DNA of 18,747 bases from CAKSXP01 sp964539115 (GTDB lineage Bacteria; Bacillota; Clostridia; Oscillospirales; Oscillospiraceae). Position 1 is the stretch's first letter. Each line of letters begins with the position of its first letter. A program made the translations under genes and the position numbers. Below the pieces are notes generated by a model that saw nothing but the letters and a program-made list of their open reading frames with translations, was not told the DNA's origin and searched no databases. Where the stretch lies: contig CAZIHY010000039.1 of assembly GCA_964539115.1 (NCBI GenBank), positions 1 to 18,747 of the forward strand. The letters are read 5' to 3'. Below, in pieces: positions 8,455 to 16,628 of the stretch.

Positions 8455-8559
8455 CTTATCCGCGTCGGGCTTATCTGCTTTTGCACTCCAAACAAAAACA
8501 ACAGGCTCCGTCACGAAAACGGATGGAACTTGTCGGTTTATTCTTCGTCTAATATATCA

Positions 8560-9912
8560 CTACGACGCCAGCACGGTGTTTTTCATCCAGTTTCCCTTCC
8601 TGTAATATATGACGACACAGAAGGTACAGAGTATCCATGACATCGGATATACCAGGAACAGGAAGCTGATGTTCATATAGAACGGCAGTACAAATGTCAA
8701 AAACAGGATTCGGAAAAGGCAGATGCAAAGCGCATTTATTACTGTGACCTGCGTTGCGGCGCCCGCTCCGCGCATAGCGCCGCTGAGTATATCCGCGGGC
8801 GCAAAAATCCAGCAGGTAGAGGCCATGACATGCATCATCTGCAGCCCGAAACTAACAGCGTCCTCATCACTTGTAAACATATGCAGCAGATGATTTCCCA
8901 AAAGCAGAACAATGCCGCCCAGCGCAATAGATGTGCATAGCGCAAGTATTACCGCCCGGTTTACTCCCTTCTTTGCGCGCTCTGTTTTGCCGGCGCCGAT
9001 ATTCTGACCGACATAGGTCGAGACCGCAAGGCTGATCGCCTGCGTCGGCGTGTATATAAATCCATCGATCTTCGTATAGGCCGCGACGCCGGCCATAGCA
9101 ACGGAACCAAAGCTGTTGATCTTGGTTTGGACGAGCAGGTTTGCAATATTGAACATCGACGCCTGTATCCCGCATGGTATCGCAAGTTTTATTATCTGCA
9201 CCGACGCTGCCTTATCAAACCTGATATTGAGCAGGTCCAAGCGGCAGGACTTTGGCAAACGCATCATATGTATCGTCACAAGCACCGCCGAGCAGGCTTG
9301 GGAGATAACGGTCGCCCACGCGGCTCCGGCCACGCCCATGCCAAAAATCGCGACAAACAAAATATCCAGCACGAGATTGAGCAGGCCGCTGATTATAAGA
9401 TAATACAGCGGGCGTCTCGAGTCGCCGCCGGCCCTTATAAGCCCGGCTCCCACATTATAAACAAGCATTACTATAATACCGCCGAAGTAGATGCGCAGAT
9501 ATGTGACCGCGAGGTCCATAACGTCTTCCGGCGTGTTCATAAGACGTAGAAGCTGCGGAGAAAATACGACGCCGACTATTGTCAGTATTACTCCTGCCCC
9601 CACGGCGAGGATGAACGAATTATCGATCACACGGTGGAGATTCTTTTCATCCTTCGCTCCGAAATATGTCGCATAGATAACGCCCGCCCCAGTCGAGATC
9701 CCAAGAAAAAAGCCGACAAGCAGGTTTATCAGCGCACCAGTGGAGCCGACGGCGGCCAACGCCCCACTTCCGGCCCAGGTCCCAACAACGGCACTGTCTA
9801 TTGTGTTGTACAGCTGCTGAAGCAGATTGCTCAGCATTATTGGAATCGCAAAGAACAGCAGCCCTTTCCAAATCGAGCCCTCTGTCAGCGAATTTGCGGT
9901 TTTGGGGAACAT
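8560..9912 (-). CDS. MATE family multidrug/organic cation efflux transporter
   Basis: This encodes 450 residues with about twelve hydrophobic segments in two similar halves, the usual MATE size. The protein starts with MFPKTANSLTEGSIWKGLLFFAIP, followed by LQQLYNTIDSAVVG, the first-helix pattern of NorM/DinF/MepA-type transporters. The second half repeats it with IIKLAIPCGIQASMFNIANLLVQ. Loop residues such as YFGAKDE and GQNIGAGKTERAKKGV are also typical. MATE proteins export drugs or metabolites in exchange for Na+ or H+; the substrate cannot be told from sequence. ATG 9912 has AAGGAG 10 bases upstream, and a promoter lies at 9958-9986. It is divergent from the SGNH hydrolase operon, whose third gene is a MarR regulator. 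MarR proteins often control efflux genes, but no operator is visible here. The stop codon is TAG. Confidence 0.93.
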   Translation of the reverse strand: MFPKTANSLTEGSIWKGLLFFAIPIMLSNLLQQLYNTIDSAVVGTWAGSGALAAVGSTGALINLLVGFFLGISTGAGVIYATYFGAKDEKNLHRVIDNSFILAVGAGVILTIVGVVFSPQLLRLMNTPEDVMDLAVTYLRIYFGGIIVMLVYNVGAGLIRAGGDSRRPLYYLIISGLLNLVLDILFVAIFGMGVAGAAWATVISQACSAVLVTIHMMRLPKSCRLDLLNIRFDKAASVQIIKLAIPCGIQASMFNIANLLVQTKINSFGSVAMAGVAAYTKIDGFIYTPTQAISLAVSTYVGQNIGAGKTERAKKGVNRAVILALCTSIALGGIVLLLGNHLLHMFTSDEDAVSFGLQMMHVMASTCWIFAPADILSGAMRGAGAATQVTVINALCICLFRILFLTFVLPFYMNISFLFLVYPMSWILCTFCVVIYYRKGNWMKNTVLAS

Positions 9913-9957
9913 GTCATCTATACTCCTTTTTACCGGCAGTTTAAATTCAGTTTAATG

Positions 9958-9986
9958 ATTTTACCCTTAAAACGCTTGTTTTTCAA
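9958..9986 (-). promoter_or_regulatory. Promoter of the MATE transporter gene
   Basis: On the minus strand, TTGAAA (9986-9981), a 17-base spacer, and TAAAAT (9963-9958). Transcription would start near 9951, about 39 bases before the ATG. Confidence 0.65.
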
Positions 9987-10065
9987 GAGTGAGATATATG
10001 AAAACAAATTTTATGCAAAAAAGATTGAAATTGTTTAATTTTTTCGTTATACAGGTAAATTAATG

Positions 10066-10094
10066 TTGGAAAACATTTTTCATTGTGCTATAAT
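10066..10094 (+). promoter_or_regulatory. Promoter of the SGNH hydrolase operon
   Basis: TTGGAA (10066-10071), a 17-base spacer ending in TGC, and TATAAT (10089-10094), an extended -10. The expected start near 10101 rules out ATG 10103 as a normal start and supports GTG 10136. Its -35 is 79 bases from that of the divergent MATE promoter. Confidence 0.75.
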
Positions 10095-10135
10095 ACTATT
10101 CCATGATAGAAAAGGAAACTCTCAGGAGAACAATA

Positions 10136-10893
10136 GTGAAAAAGAAAAGGCACAACGAATTTTACAGCCTCTGGTCCGGCGCTATCATACTTGCGCTGGT
10201 GCTGGTGGTCTTCTCACTGATTTTCGCCTCTGTCACAGGCAGGGGGAATTCTGACGATGACTCCGTCTCTGACGGTCCTGAATCCAACAGGCTGTCGGAG
10301 GAAAACCCGACCTCTGATTTTCCTAATCCACAGGGCACGCAGCAGACCGATGCCCCCCAGACTGGCAACGCGGCCACTGTTCTCGGCGAGACCGAAGATA
10401 TGGGACAGGAATACATTGACAAGATAATCTTTCTCGGCGACAGCACGACCCATGGCCTCGCGGCATACAACGTCGTTGACCCAAATCACGTCTGGACTCC
10501 GGCCAGCGGCACACTGACGCTCGACCACTGGAGCTATACCGCCATCGTATATCCCGACACGGGCGATGAGATCCTCATCCCCGCCGCCGTCGAGCTGAAA
10601 AAGCCGGAATATATGATCATAACGCTTGGCATAAACGGAGTCTCCTTCATGGAGGAGGATTATTTTATTCAAACATATACCGCACTGGTGCAGGCCATAC
10701 AGGCCGCAAGCCCGGATACCAAGATCATCCTTAACAGCATCTATCCCATCGCGGCAAGCTACTCCAATCAGGACTCGATCAACAACCAGAAGATCGACAC
10801 AGCCAACACATGGGTCCAGCAGGTCGCGGAGGATACCGGAGTGCGGTATCTCAACTCCTGCGTCGTCCTGAAGGGTGACGACGGCTTTATGCC
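10136..10893 (+). CDS. Membrane-anchored SGNH/GDSL-type hydrolase, 3' end lost in gap
   Basis: The GTG at 10136 is chosen because AGGAG (10124-10128) lies seven bases upstream, while ATG 10103 has no ribosome site and nearly coincides with the predicted transcription start. 252 residues are visible. A short basic N-terminus is followed by one membrane helix (about 14-33) and a polar linker rich in Ser, Asp, Pro and Gln (36-90). A catalytic domain then faces outside: IIFLGDSTTHG with Ser103 as nucleophile (block I), and IITLGINGV holding the block III Asn. The final Asp/His block lies beyond the gap. SGNH enzymes of this build usually remove or transfer acyl groups on cell-wall or surface polymers. 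It heads an operon with the DUF4358-type gene and marR-like gene. Confidence 0.85.
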
Positions 10894-10993
10894 NNNNNNN
10901 NNNNNNNNNNNNNNNNNNNNNNNNNNNNNNNNNNNNNNNNNNNNNNNNNNNNNNNNNNNNNNNNNNNNNNNNNNNNNNNNNNNNNNNNNNNNN
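10894..10993. other. Assembly gap (100 N) between the SGNH hydrolase and the DUF4358-type gene
   Basis: There are exactly 100 N. The frame happens to stay open across it, producing an apparent fused protein. The missing part should hold the end of the SGNH domain and the start of the next gene, several hundred bases in all. Confidence 0.97.
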
Positions 10994-11233
10994 GAATACG
11001 GCATCTTCAAGGGTGCGGACGAAACCAAAACCAAGGAGATCGCATCACAGGTCGAGGCTTATCTGCAGATGCGCAACGACACTTGGATGACTGAATATAT
11101 GCCTGAGGAACATCCCAAGATGGAAAAAGCCTCCTTCGTCACTTTCGGAAACTATGTCATGTATGCAATACTTGACGACGATGCTAAACAAACCGCATTT
11201 GACGCCATGGAATCCTGCTTGATGGAGGGTTGA
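10994..11233 (+). CDS. C-terminal part of a DUF4358-type protein, 5' end lost in gap
   Basis: The 79 residues after the gap read EYGIFKGADETKTKEIASQVEAY, then YMPEEHPKMEKASF and GNYVMYAILDDD. This pattern (an EI-like strand, a helix of about 15 residues ending in an R-N/R-x-D region, then a G-N/x-Y-V strand) resembles the C-terminal half of DUF4358 proteins, small secreted or lipoprotein-like proteins common in Clostridia. I recognise this from memory of the family; no search was possible. These genes often follow SGNH hydrolase genes, as here. The stop TGA is one base before the MarR start. The lost N-terminal half should contain a signal or lipoprotein peptide. Function is unknown. Confidence 0.65.
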   Translation, partial: EYGIFKGADETKTKEIASQVEAYLQMRNDTWMTEYMPEEHPKMEKASFVTFGNYVMYAILDDDAKQTAFDAMESCLMEG

Positions 11234-11234
11234 G

Positions 11235-11666
11235 ATGCAGTTCGACAAGATGAAATTCGGCGCAAGGCTCTTTACATTCTTCTATGAATATGACCATATG
11301 ATGCGCCAGTTTTGCAATAAGGTGGGTCTCTACTCCGGCCAGCCCCGCATTCTTACAGCAATGCTGAACAATCCCGGGCGAACCCTGTCTGAGCTGTCCT
11401 CCATGATCGGCGTCGGCCTGCCGAGCCTCTCGGTCTCTATTCGCAGCCTTAAAAAGGCCGGGCTCGTCCGCGACAATGGAGCAGGCCGAAACCGCGCGCT
11501 GTATCTGACGGAAGAAGGCATGAAAAAGGCCGCCATGTTCCACGAGGAGTTTGACGCGTTTATAAACTCCTTTATAGATTCGATCGGCGATGAACGCGCG
11601 GAGGTCTTTGACACCGAGCTGGTAAACATGACCTCGTTCATGAAAGAAAGCACCGGTAACGATTGA
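11235..11666 (+). CDS. MarR family transcriptional regulator
   Basis: This encodes 143 residues, the usual MarR size. An N-terminal helix is followed by a winged helix: QPRILTAMLNN (helix 2), TLSELSSMIGV, then the recognition helix SLSVSIRSLKKAGLV, and the wing RNRALYLTEEG. A long C-terminal helix (about 96-138) serves dimerisation. The wing lacks the common DRR sequence, so DNA contacts may differ somewhat. GGAGG lies about six bases before ATG 11235, which begins one base after the DUF4358-type stop, so it is co-transcribed with the SGNH hydrolase. It may regulate its own operon or the divergent MATE gene; no palindromic operator is obvious in 9913-10135. Confidence 0.88.
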   Translation: MQFDKMKFGARLFTFFYEYDHMMRQFCNKVGLYSGQPRILTAMLNNPGRTLSELSSMIGVGLPSLSVSIRSLKKAGLVRDNGAGRNRALYLTEEGMKKAAMFHEEFDAFINSFIDSIGDERAEVFDTELVNMTSFMKESTGND

Positions 11667-11763
11667 TCGGGTGCGATATAAACCGTCCCAGCATGCTCTC
11701 CCTCGTAATAAAGTCTTTCCATAACTCTGGAGGACACAGGCTTTTAACCTCGAGGTCAACAGA

Positions 11764-11802
11764 AAAACCGCCGCCTGAAAGCTCTTCAGGCGGCGGTTTT
11801 TT
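11764..11802. terminator. Two-way rho-independent terminator
   Basis: The 16-base arms 11764-11779 and 11785-11800 pair perfectly (core CCGCCGCCTGAA with TTCAGGCGGCGG), with a five-base loop. A-residues flank one side and T-residues the other, so it can end transcripts of the marR-like operon (plus) and of the amidohydrolase gene (minus). The rest of 11667-11836 shows nothing recognisable. Confidence 0.92.
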
Positions 11803-11836
11803 ACGTCTGTGTCAGCCTTACAAACAAAATGTCCCT

Positions 11837-12718
11837 CTACTCCCGATAATCATCTCTGATAAACGGTTTGTCGATTTTGTCGTCAATTAGAAGCCCGTAT
11901 TTTTTTGGTCGCCGGTATGCGTTGCCGTGTACTTCGCTCTCCCGATATCTGCGAAGCCGGTCCAAATCAAGCTCGGCGATATAAATGCCCTCTTTTCCAT
12001 CCGCCTGCAAAATACAGGTATCCCTTGAGCCGTCCAACCCGGGAAGGTAAGCGACGCCGTCAAAAACGCTCGACCCGCCATTACAGTCGGGAACGGTTTC
12101 AGGGTAGTTGCACGTGGCTATCGCCATCATATTTTCATATGCCCTGCCGCGCAGCTGTGAAAGCCGGTTTATCTCCATCGGGCAGGCATTCGGAACGAGG
12201 ACCAGTTCCGCTCCTTTAAGCATCAAGATCCTTGCACTTTCAGGAAATTCCCTGTCGTAACAAATCATCGCCCCGACTTTTATTGCTCCGCAGGCAGTAT
12301 CGAGCGCGGCAACATAAAAATCTTCACCAGGCGTCAAATTACGTTCCTCACCAAAGTCGCAGGTGTGTACTTTCGCATAAGAGAACTTTTGTTTCCCAAA
12401 TCTGTCAAAAAGGACAAGCGTATTGCGGGGACCTTCTTCATGTTTTTCAAGCCGTGTGATACCGATAGCCATGTCAAGTTCTTTTGCAAGGCTGCCAAAT
12501 GCATCGACAAAGCTGCTGTTTACAGAAATCGCCTCAGCTTTCCACTGTTCAGCGGGACGGTCATATATATTATATCCGTTGCTCCACATTTCTGGAAATA
12601 ACGCAATATCGGCCCCCTGACCTTTCGCTTTTTTGCAATATTCGATCCCTTTGTCGAGATTTCCATTTAAAGTACCGCTGGGAGCGATCTGCAGCAGGGC
12701 AATTTTCAAAAAGCTCAT
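11837..12718 (-). CDS. Carbon-nitrogen hydrolase (nitrilase superfamily amidohydrolase)
   Basis: This encodes 293 residues. The catalytic triad of the superfamily is present: Glu43 in LFPEMW, Lys116 in YAKVHTCDFG, and Cys153 in MICYDREFPES. A structural region with PNACPMEINRLSQLRGRAYEN follows, as in N-carbamoylputrescine or beta-ureidopropionase-like and omega-amidase-like branches. These cytoplasmic enzymes hydrolyse C-N bonds of amides or carbamoyl groups. The N-carbamoyl-type branch would fit a nitrogen or polyamine salvage role, but the substrate cannot be fixed from sequence. The last 30 residues (YRRPKKYGLLIDDK onward) form a charged tail. AAAGGA lies nine to ten bases before ATG 12718, and a good promoter lies at 12773-12801. 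It is a single-gene unit, convergent with the marR-like operon and divergent from pyrC. Confidence 0.88.
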   Translation of the reverse strand: MSFLKIALLQIAPSGTLNGNLDKGIEYCKKAKGQGADIALFPEMWSNGYNIYDRPAEQWKAEAISVNSSFVDAFGSLAKELDMAIGITRLEKHEEGPRNTLVLFDRFGKQKFSYAKVHTCDFGEERNLTPGEDFYVAALDTACGAIKVGAMICYDREFPESARILMLKGAELVLVPNACPMEINRLSQLRGRAYENMMAIATCNYPETVPDCNGGSSVFDGVAYLPGLDGSRDTCILQADGKEGIYIAELDLDRLRRYRESEVHGNAYRRPKKYGLLIDDKIDKPFIRDDYRE

Positions 12719-12772
12719 TGTCTGTATCCTTTCTTTTCTGACCGGAAGACGCCGAATCAGTATATAGATATG

Positions 12773-12801
12773 AGTATATCACGGCAGGCAAGGGGTTACA
12801 A
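12773..12801 (-). promoter_or_regulatory. Promoter of the carbon-nitrogen hydrolase gene
   Basis: On the minus strand, TTGTAA (12801-12796), a 17-base spacer ending in TGA, and TATACT (12778-12773), an extended -10. The leader would be about 48 bases. Confidence 0.7.
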
Positions 12802-12964
12802 CGTCTTAATCGGCAGCGCCTTTGCTCAGTTTGTTTTGACGCCGCCAAAAACGAATCATGCCAAAAATGCATATATCCGCGCGATCAATTAAGGCGTCTC
12901 CCGCTTATGTAGTGGTGCTCAATTATACACTATTTTTTACCTGAAAATATATCCGAAACATCAA

Positions 12965-12993
12965 TTGACAGAGGCGGTGAAATTCGATAAAAT
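12965..12993 (+). promoter_or_regulatory. Consensus promoter of the pyr operon
   Basis: A perfect TTGACA (12965-12970), a 17-base spacer, and TAAAAT (12988-12993). The start is expected near 13000, leaving only about 27 bases before the pyrC ATG. This is too short for a PyrR-type attenuator (binding loop, antiterminator and terminator). The stretch 12802-12964 between the two promoters shows no gene or hairpin that I can support. Confidence 0.8.
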
Positions 12994-13026
12994 GATTAAA
13001 ATGCAAATTAGAGGTGATTCCGGCAA

Positions 13027-14289
13027 ATGACTTACACAATTTCAGGCGCAAATGTTTTCATAGACGGTTCCTTCTCCCGACGTGACATAGTTATTTCCGA
13101 CGGCCTTATTGTTTCTGTTTCTCCCGACGCTCCCAAAAATCTTGGGGGCTCTGTTTTTAAATACGAGGGCGCATTCGTCTTCCCCGGCTTCACAGATGTA
13201 CACGTTCATCTGCGTGAGCCGGGTTTTTCTTATAAGGAAACACTGCTCTCCGGTACGCTCGCAGCGGCGCACGGCGGCTTTACCGCCGTCTGCGCAATGC
13301 CTAACCTCTCCCCTGTGCCGGACTCAGTGGAGAATCTGAAAACAGAGCTCGCGGCGATAGAAAAAAGCGCCCGTGTCCGCGTTCTGCCCTACGGCGCGCT
13401 TACCGTCGGCGAAAAAGGGCTGGAGATCTCCGATCTGGAGGGCATGGCGGAAAACGTCGCCGCCTTCTCCGATGACGGCAGGGGCGTTCAGGATCCTGCT
13501 CTCATGAAGGAAGCGATGCTCCGGGCGAAGGCCCTTGGAAAGCTCGTCGTCGCCCACTGCGAGGATGAGAGTCTGCTCCACGGCGGATATATCCATGACG
13601 GAGAATATTGCCGCATCCATTCGCACAAAGGGATAAGCTCAGAGAGCGAATGGCGTATGGTAGAGCGCGATATAGAGCTTGCTGCGCAGACCGGCTGCGC
13701 ATATCACGTCTGCCATGTCTCTACAAAAGAGAGCGTCGAGCTGATACGACAGGCAAAACACGACGGCTTGGACGTCTCGGGAGAGACAGCGCCGCATTAC
13801 CTCCTTCTCTGCGACGAGGATCTGCGCGATGACGGCCGGTTCAAAATGAACCCGCCAATACGTTCGCGCGCGGACCGTGAAGCTCTTTTACGGGGCATAC
13901 AGGACGGAACGCTGGAGATCATCGCAACAGACCACGCGCCGCACTCGGCGGAGGAGAAATCCCGCGGCCTTGCAAAAAGCCTCAACGGCATAGTTGGCCT
14001 TGAGACCGCGTTTCCTGTCCTGTATACGGGACTGGTCGAAAAAGGCGTTATAAACCTTGAAACGCTCATCTCCCTTATGTGCATAAATCCATGTCGGCGC
14101 TTCGGCCTGCCCTGCGGAATACGCGAGGGTGCCGCTGCCGACCTCACGGTGTTCGACCTCGGCGCGGAATACACGATAGACCCCGAAAAATTTTTGTCGC
14201 TCGGGCGGGCGACGCCGTTTGAGGGCATGCAGGTAAGGGGAAAATGCCTCATGACTATGGTTGGAGGAGAGATAGCATACAGTGGATAA
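13027..14289 (+). CDS. pyrC: Dihydroorotase
   Basis: This enzyme closes carbamoyl aspartate to dihydroorotate, the third step of UMP synthesis. It has 420 residues, the size of the class I type found in Gram-positives. The metal-binding H-x-H is at 59-61 in FTDVHVHLREPG. FSDDGRGVQ (147 on) carries the Asp that takes the place of the carbamylated Lys in some class I enzymes. AHCEDESLL and HVCHVST supply further His ligands, MNPPIRS follows, and the catalytic Asp302 is in ATDHAPH. The start ATG has GAGGTG about nine bases upstream. It is the first gene of the pyr operon, and its last eight bases overlap pyrK. Confidence 0.97.
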   Translation: MTYTISGANVFIDGSFSRRDIVISDGLIVSVSPDAPKNLGGSVFKYEGAFVFPGFTDVHVHLREPGFSYKETLLSGTLAAAHGGFTAVCAMPNLSPVPDSVENLKTELAAIEKSARVRVLPYGALTVGEKGLEISDLEGMAENVAAFSDDGRGVQDPALMKEAMLRAKALGKLVVAHCEDESLLHGGYIHDGEYCRIHSHKGISSESEWRMVERDIELAAQTGCAYHVCHVSTKESVELIRQAKHDGLDVSGETAPHYLLLCDEDLRDDGRFKMNPPIRSRADREALLRGIQDGTLEIIATDHAPHSAEEKSRGLAKSLNGIVGLETAFPVLYTGLVEKGVINLETLISLMCINPCRRFGLPCGIREGAAADLTVFDLGAEYTIDPEKFLSLGRATPFEGMQVRGKCLMTMVGGEIAYSG

Positions 14290-15016
14290 CAAACGCTTCA
14301 AAGTAGACTTCAACACGCAGATCGCAAAGGATATTTACGCAATGTCGCTCTCAGGCGACGCTTCGGCTGTCACCCGTCCGGGCCAGTTCGTAAATATAAG
14401 ACTTGACGGGTTCTATCTGCGCCGCCCGCTCTCAGTGTGCGATTGGGACGACGGCAGCCTGTTTCTGATATACAAGGTCGTCGGGCGCGGCACGGAATAT
14501 ATGTCCCGCCTCGGACGGAACGCGGAGCTCGATATTCTGACCGGACTGGGTAATGGATATGACGTTTCAAAGGCCGGTGAGCACAGCCTGCTGATCGGCG
14601 GCGGCGCGGGAGTTCCTCCCATGTACGCGCTGGCAAAAAGACTTCTGGCCCAGGGCAAGAAATGCTCTGCTCTGCTCGGCTTCAACGAAAGCGCGGACTC
14701 CTTCGGCCTTTCGATGTTCGCGGAGCTCGGTATCGACGTTCTTGTCTCAACAGCTGACGGCAGTCTCGGCAAAAAGGGCTTTGTGACCGATCTCCTGTGC
14801 GAGGTCCGGCCATTTGACTACTGCTTTACCTGCGGTCCGGAGCCTATGCTTAAGGCCGTTTACAGCGCGTCAGACTGCGGCGGACAGTACAGCTTCGAGT
14901 CCCGCATGGGCTGCGGCTTCGGCGCATGCATGGGCTGCACCTGCGAAACAAAGTACGGCCCAAAGCGTATCTGCCGCGATGGTCCGGTGCTTTTCAGGGA
15001 GGAGATCAAATGGTGA
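14282..15016 (+). CDS. pyrK: Dihydroorotate dehydrogenase B, electron-transfer subunit
   Basis: This FAD- and 2Fe-2S-containing subunit passes electrons from the PyrD flavin to NAD+. It has 244 residues. RRPLSVCDWD (about 44-53) is the FAD-binding pattern, GGGAGVPPMYALAKRL (about 104-119) the nucleotide-binding loop, and CGPEPML the usual late motif. The iron-sulfur cluster ligands are Cys211, Cys216, Cys219 and Cys231, with the C-x4-C-x2-C-x11-C spacing of PyrK. GTG at 14282 overlaps the end of pyrC by eight bases; GGAGGAG lies upstream within pyrC at a slightly long distance. Its presence shows that PyrD is the NAD-linked class IB form, as expected for an anaerobe. Confidence 0.96.
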   Translation: MDNKRFKVDFNTQIAKDIYAMSLSGDASAVTRPGQFVNIRLDGFYLRRPLSVCDWDDGSLFLIYKVVGRGTEYMSRLGRNAELDILTGLGNGYDVSKAGEHSLLIGGGAGVPPMYALAKRLLAQGKKCSALLGFNESADSFGLSMFAELGIDVLVSTADGSLGKKGFVTDLLCEVRPFDYCFTCGPEPMLKAVYSASDCGGQYSFESRMGCGFGACMGCTCETKYGPKRICRDGPVLFREEIKW

Positions 15017-15921
15017 ACACAAAGGTCGAACTCTGCGGCGTCACGCTGGACAATCCTGTGATAGCCGCCAGCGGCTGCTTCGGCTATGGCCGCGAGTTTT
15101 CGGAACTCTACGACGTCAACATTCTCGGCAGTTTTTCATTTAAGGGCACGACACTTGAACCGCGCTTCGGCAATTCCGGAGTTCGTATCGCGGAGTGCGA
15201 GTGCGGCATGCTCAATTGTGTCGGTCTCCAAAACCCGGGGCTCGACGCAGTCATAAACCATGAACTGCCGGAGATGAAAGAATTTTTTCACAAACCCGTT
15301 ATGGCAAATATCAGCGGCTTTTCGATTCCCGAATATGTCGAATGTGCAGAGCGCCTTTCTGCGGAGGATCAGGTCGGCTGGGTGGAAATGAATATCAGCT
15401 GTCCAAACGTCCACGACGGCGGCATGAGCTTCGGTACCTCCCCTGAAAGCGCCGCAGAGGTCACGCGCGCCGTGCGGAGCGTCTGCAAAAAACCGCTCAT
15501 CGTCAAGCTCACTCCCAATGTAACGGATATCGCCGCGATCGCCCGCGCTGTTGAGGGCGAGGGAGCGGACGGCGTTTCCCTCATCAACACTCTCATGGGC
15601 ATGCGCATCGACCTTAGGACCCGCAAGCCGCTGCTCGGCAACACGACAGGCGGCCTGTCCGGCCCCGCGGTGTTCCCTGTCGCGCTCCGCTGTGTCTGGC
15701 AGGTTTACGAGGCCGTTAGCATCCCCGTTGTCGGCATGGGCGGCGTGTCCTCTGCACGCGACGTTATCGAGATGATGCTTGCCGGCGCCCGCGCTGTTGA
15801 GATTGGCGCCGCTAACCTTGTAAATCCATTCGCCTGTAAGGATATAATCGAGGCACTTCCGGAAGAAATGTCTCGTTTAGGGATAACAGATATAACAGAA
15901 ATAATAGGAGGCGCTCACTGA
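15010..15921 (+). CDS. pyrD: Dihydroorotate dehydrogenase B, catalytic subunit
   Basis: This FMN enzyme oxidises dihydroorotate to orotate. It has 303 residues. The N-terminus VELCGVTLDNPVIAASGCFGYG is typical of class 1. The catalytic base is Cys131 in NISCPNVHDGG, which marks class I enzymes (class II has Ser). FMN contacts include KLTPNVTDI, the NTTGGLSGPA loop and VVGMGGVSSARD near the end. ATG at 15010 has GGAGG eight bases upstream and overlaps the pyrK stop by seven bases. An upstream in-frame ATG at 14926 would run through pyrK and is rejected. It works as a heterotetramer with PyrK. Confidence 0.97.
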   Translation: MVNTKVELCGVTLDNPVIAASGCFGYGREFSELYDVNILGSFSFKGTTLEPRFGNSGVRIAECECGMLNCVGLQNPGLDAVINHELPEMKEFFHKPVMANISGFSIPEYVECAERLSAEDQVGWVEMNISCPNVHDGGMSFGTSPESAAEVTRAVRSVCKKPLIVKLTPNVTDIAAIARAVEGEGADGVSLINTLMGMRIDLRTRKPLLGNTTGGLSGPAVFPVALRCVWQVYEAVSIPVVGMGGVSSARDVIEMMLAGARAVEIGAANLVNPFACKDIIEALPEEMSRLGITDITEIIGGAH

Positions 15922-16628
15922 TGGACAGAGACGTTATAATAGCCTGCGACTTTGCTTCTGGCAGCGAAACGCTCGATTTTCTCTCCGTTTTTCAGGAGGA
16001 AAAGCCCTTTTTGAAAATCGGCATGGAACTGTTTTACGCCGAGGGACCGCAGATCGTGCGTGAAATCAAAAAGCGCGGTCACAAGATATTCCTCGACCTG
16101 AAGCTGCATGACATTCCGAACACAGTAAAACGCGCGATGAGCGTTCTCTCCTCGCTGGATATAGACATGGTGAACGTCCACGCGGCGGGCACCCGTGCAA
16201 TGATGGAGGCGGCGCTTGAGGGGCTGACTCGTCCTGACGGCACTCGTCCGAAGCTCATCGCCGTAACTCAGCTCACCTCGACCGACGAGGCGCGCATGCG
16301 ATCCGAGCTGCTCATAAACCGCAGCCTCGAGGAGACCGTTCTCGCTTATGCGAAAAATGCGGCCCTGTCGGGACTTGACGGCGTCGTATGTTCCCCGCTT
16401 GAGAGCGCCGGAGTAAAGTCCTTCTGCGGCGGCGGTTTTCTTACCGTTACGCCCGGCATACGCTTTGCCGACAGCGCAGGAGACGACCAGAGGCGCATCA
16501 CGACTCCGGAAAAAGCCAGGGAGCTCATGTGCGACTATATCGTCGTCGGCCGTCCGATAACCCGCGCTTCCACCCCCGCCGAAGCCTATAGAAAATGTAT
16601 TGAAGCATTCAAAGGAGAGAGACAATGA
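15921..16628 (+). CDS. pyrF: Orotidine 5'-phosphate decarboxylase
   Basis: This enzyme decarboxylates OMP to UMP, the last step. It has 235 residues. The catalytic Asp/Lys set is in FLDLKLHDIPNTV (Asp59, Lys61, Asp64), preceded by FLKIGMELF. The phosphate loop appears as TPGIRF and YIVVGRPIT. The form is the short bacterial one of the Bacillus kind. TGATG coupling joins it to pyrD (one shared base), with GGAGG in the pyrD end as ribosome site. Its end overlaps pyrE by four bases (ATGA). Confidence 0.97.
   Translation: MDRDVIIACDFASGSETLDFLSVFQEEKPFLKIGMELFYAEGPQIVREIKKRGHKIFLDLKLHDIPNTVKRAMSVLSSLDIDMVNVHAAGTRAMMEAALEGLTRPDGTRPKLIAVTQLTSTDEARMRSELLINRSLEETVLAYAKNAALSGLDGVVCSPLESAGVKSFCGGGFLTVTPGIRFADSAGDDQRRITTPEKARELMCDYIVVGRPITRASTPAEAYRKCIEAFKGERQ

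Noticed and set aside
8500..8530. A terminator for the MATE gene on the minus strand
   Set aside because: TCCGT and ACGGA can pair for only five bases, and the T-run is not adjacent.
10103..11233. A single 376-residue protein spanning the gap
   Set aside because: The continuity depends on the arbitrary 100-N gap length. The two sides look like different families.
12802..12964. A small gene or RNA between the divergent promoters
   Set aside because: No frame has a ribosome site, and no stable hairpin or conserved RNA motif is visible.
12994..13026. A PyrR-type attenuator before pyrC
   Set aside because: Only about 27 transcribed bases precede the ATG, and no hairpins are present.
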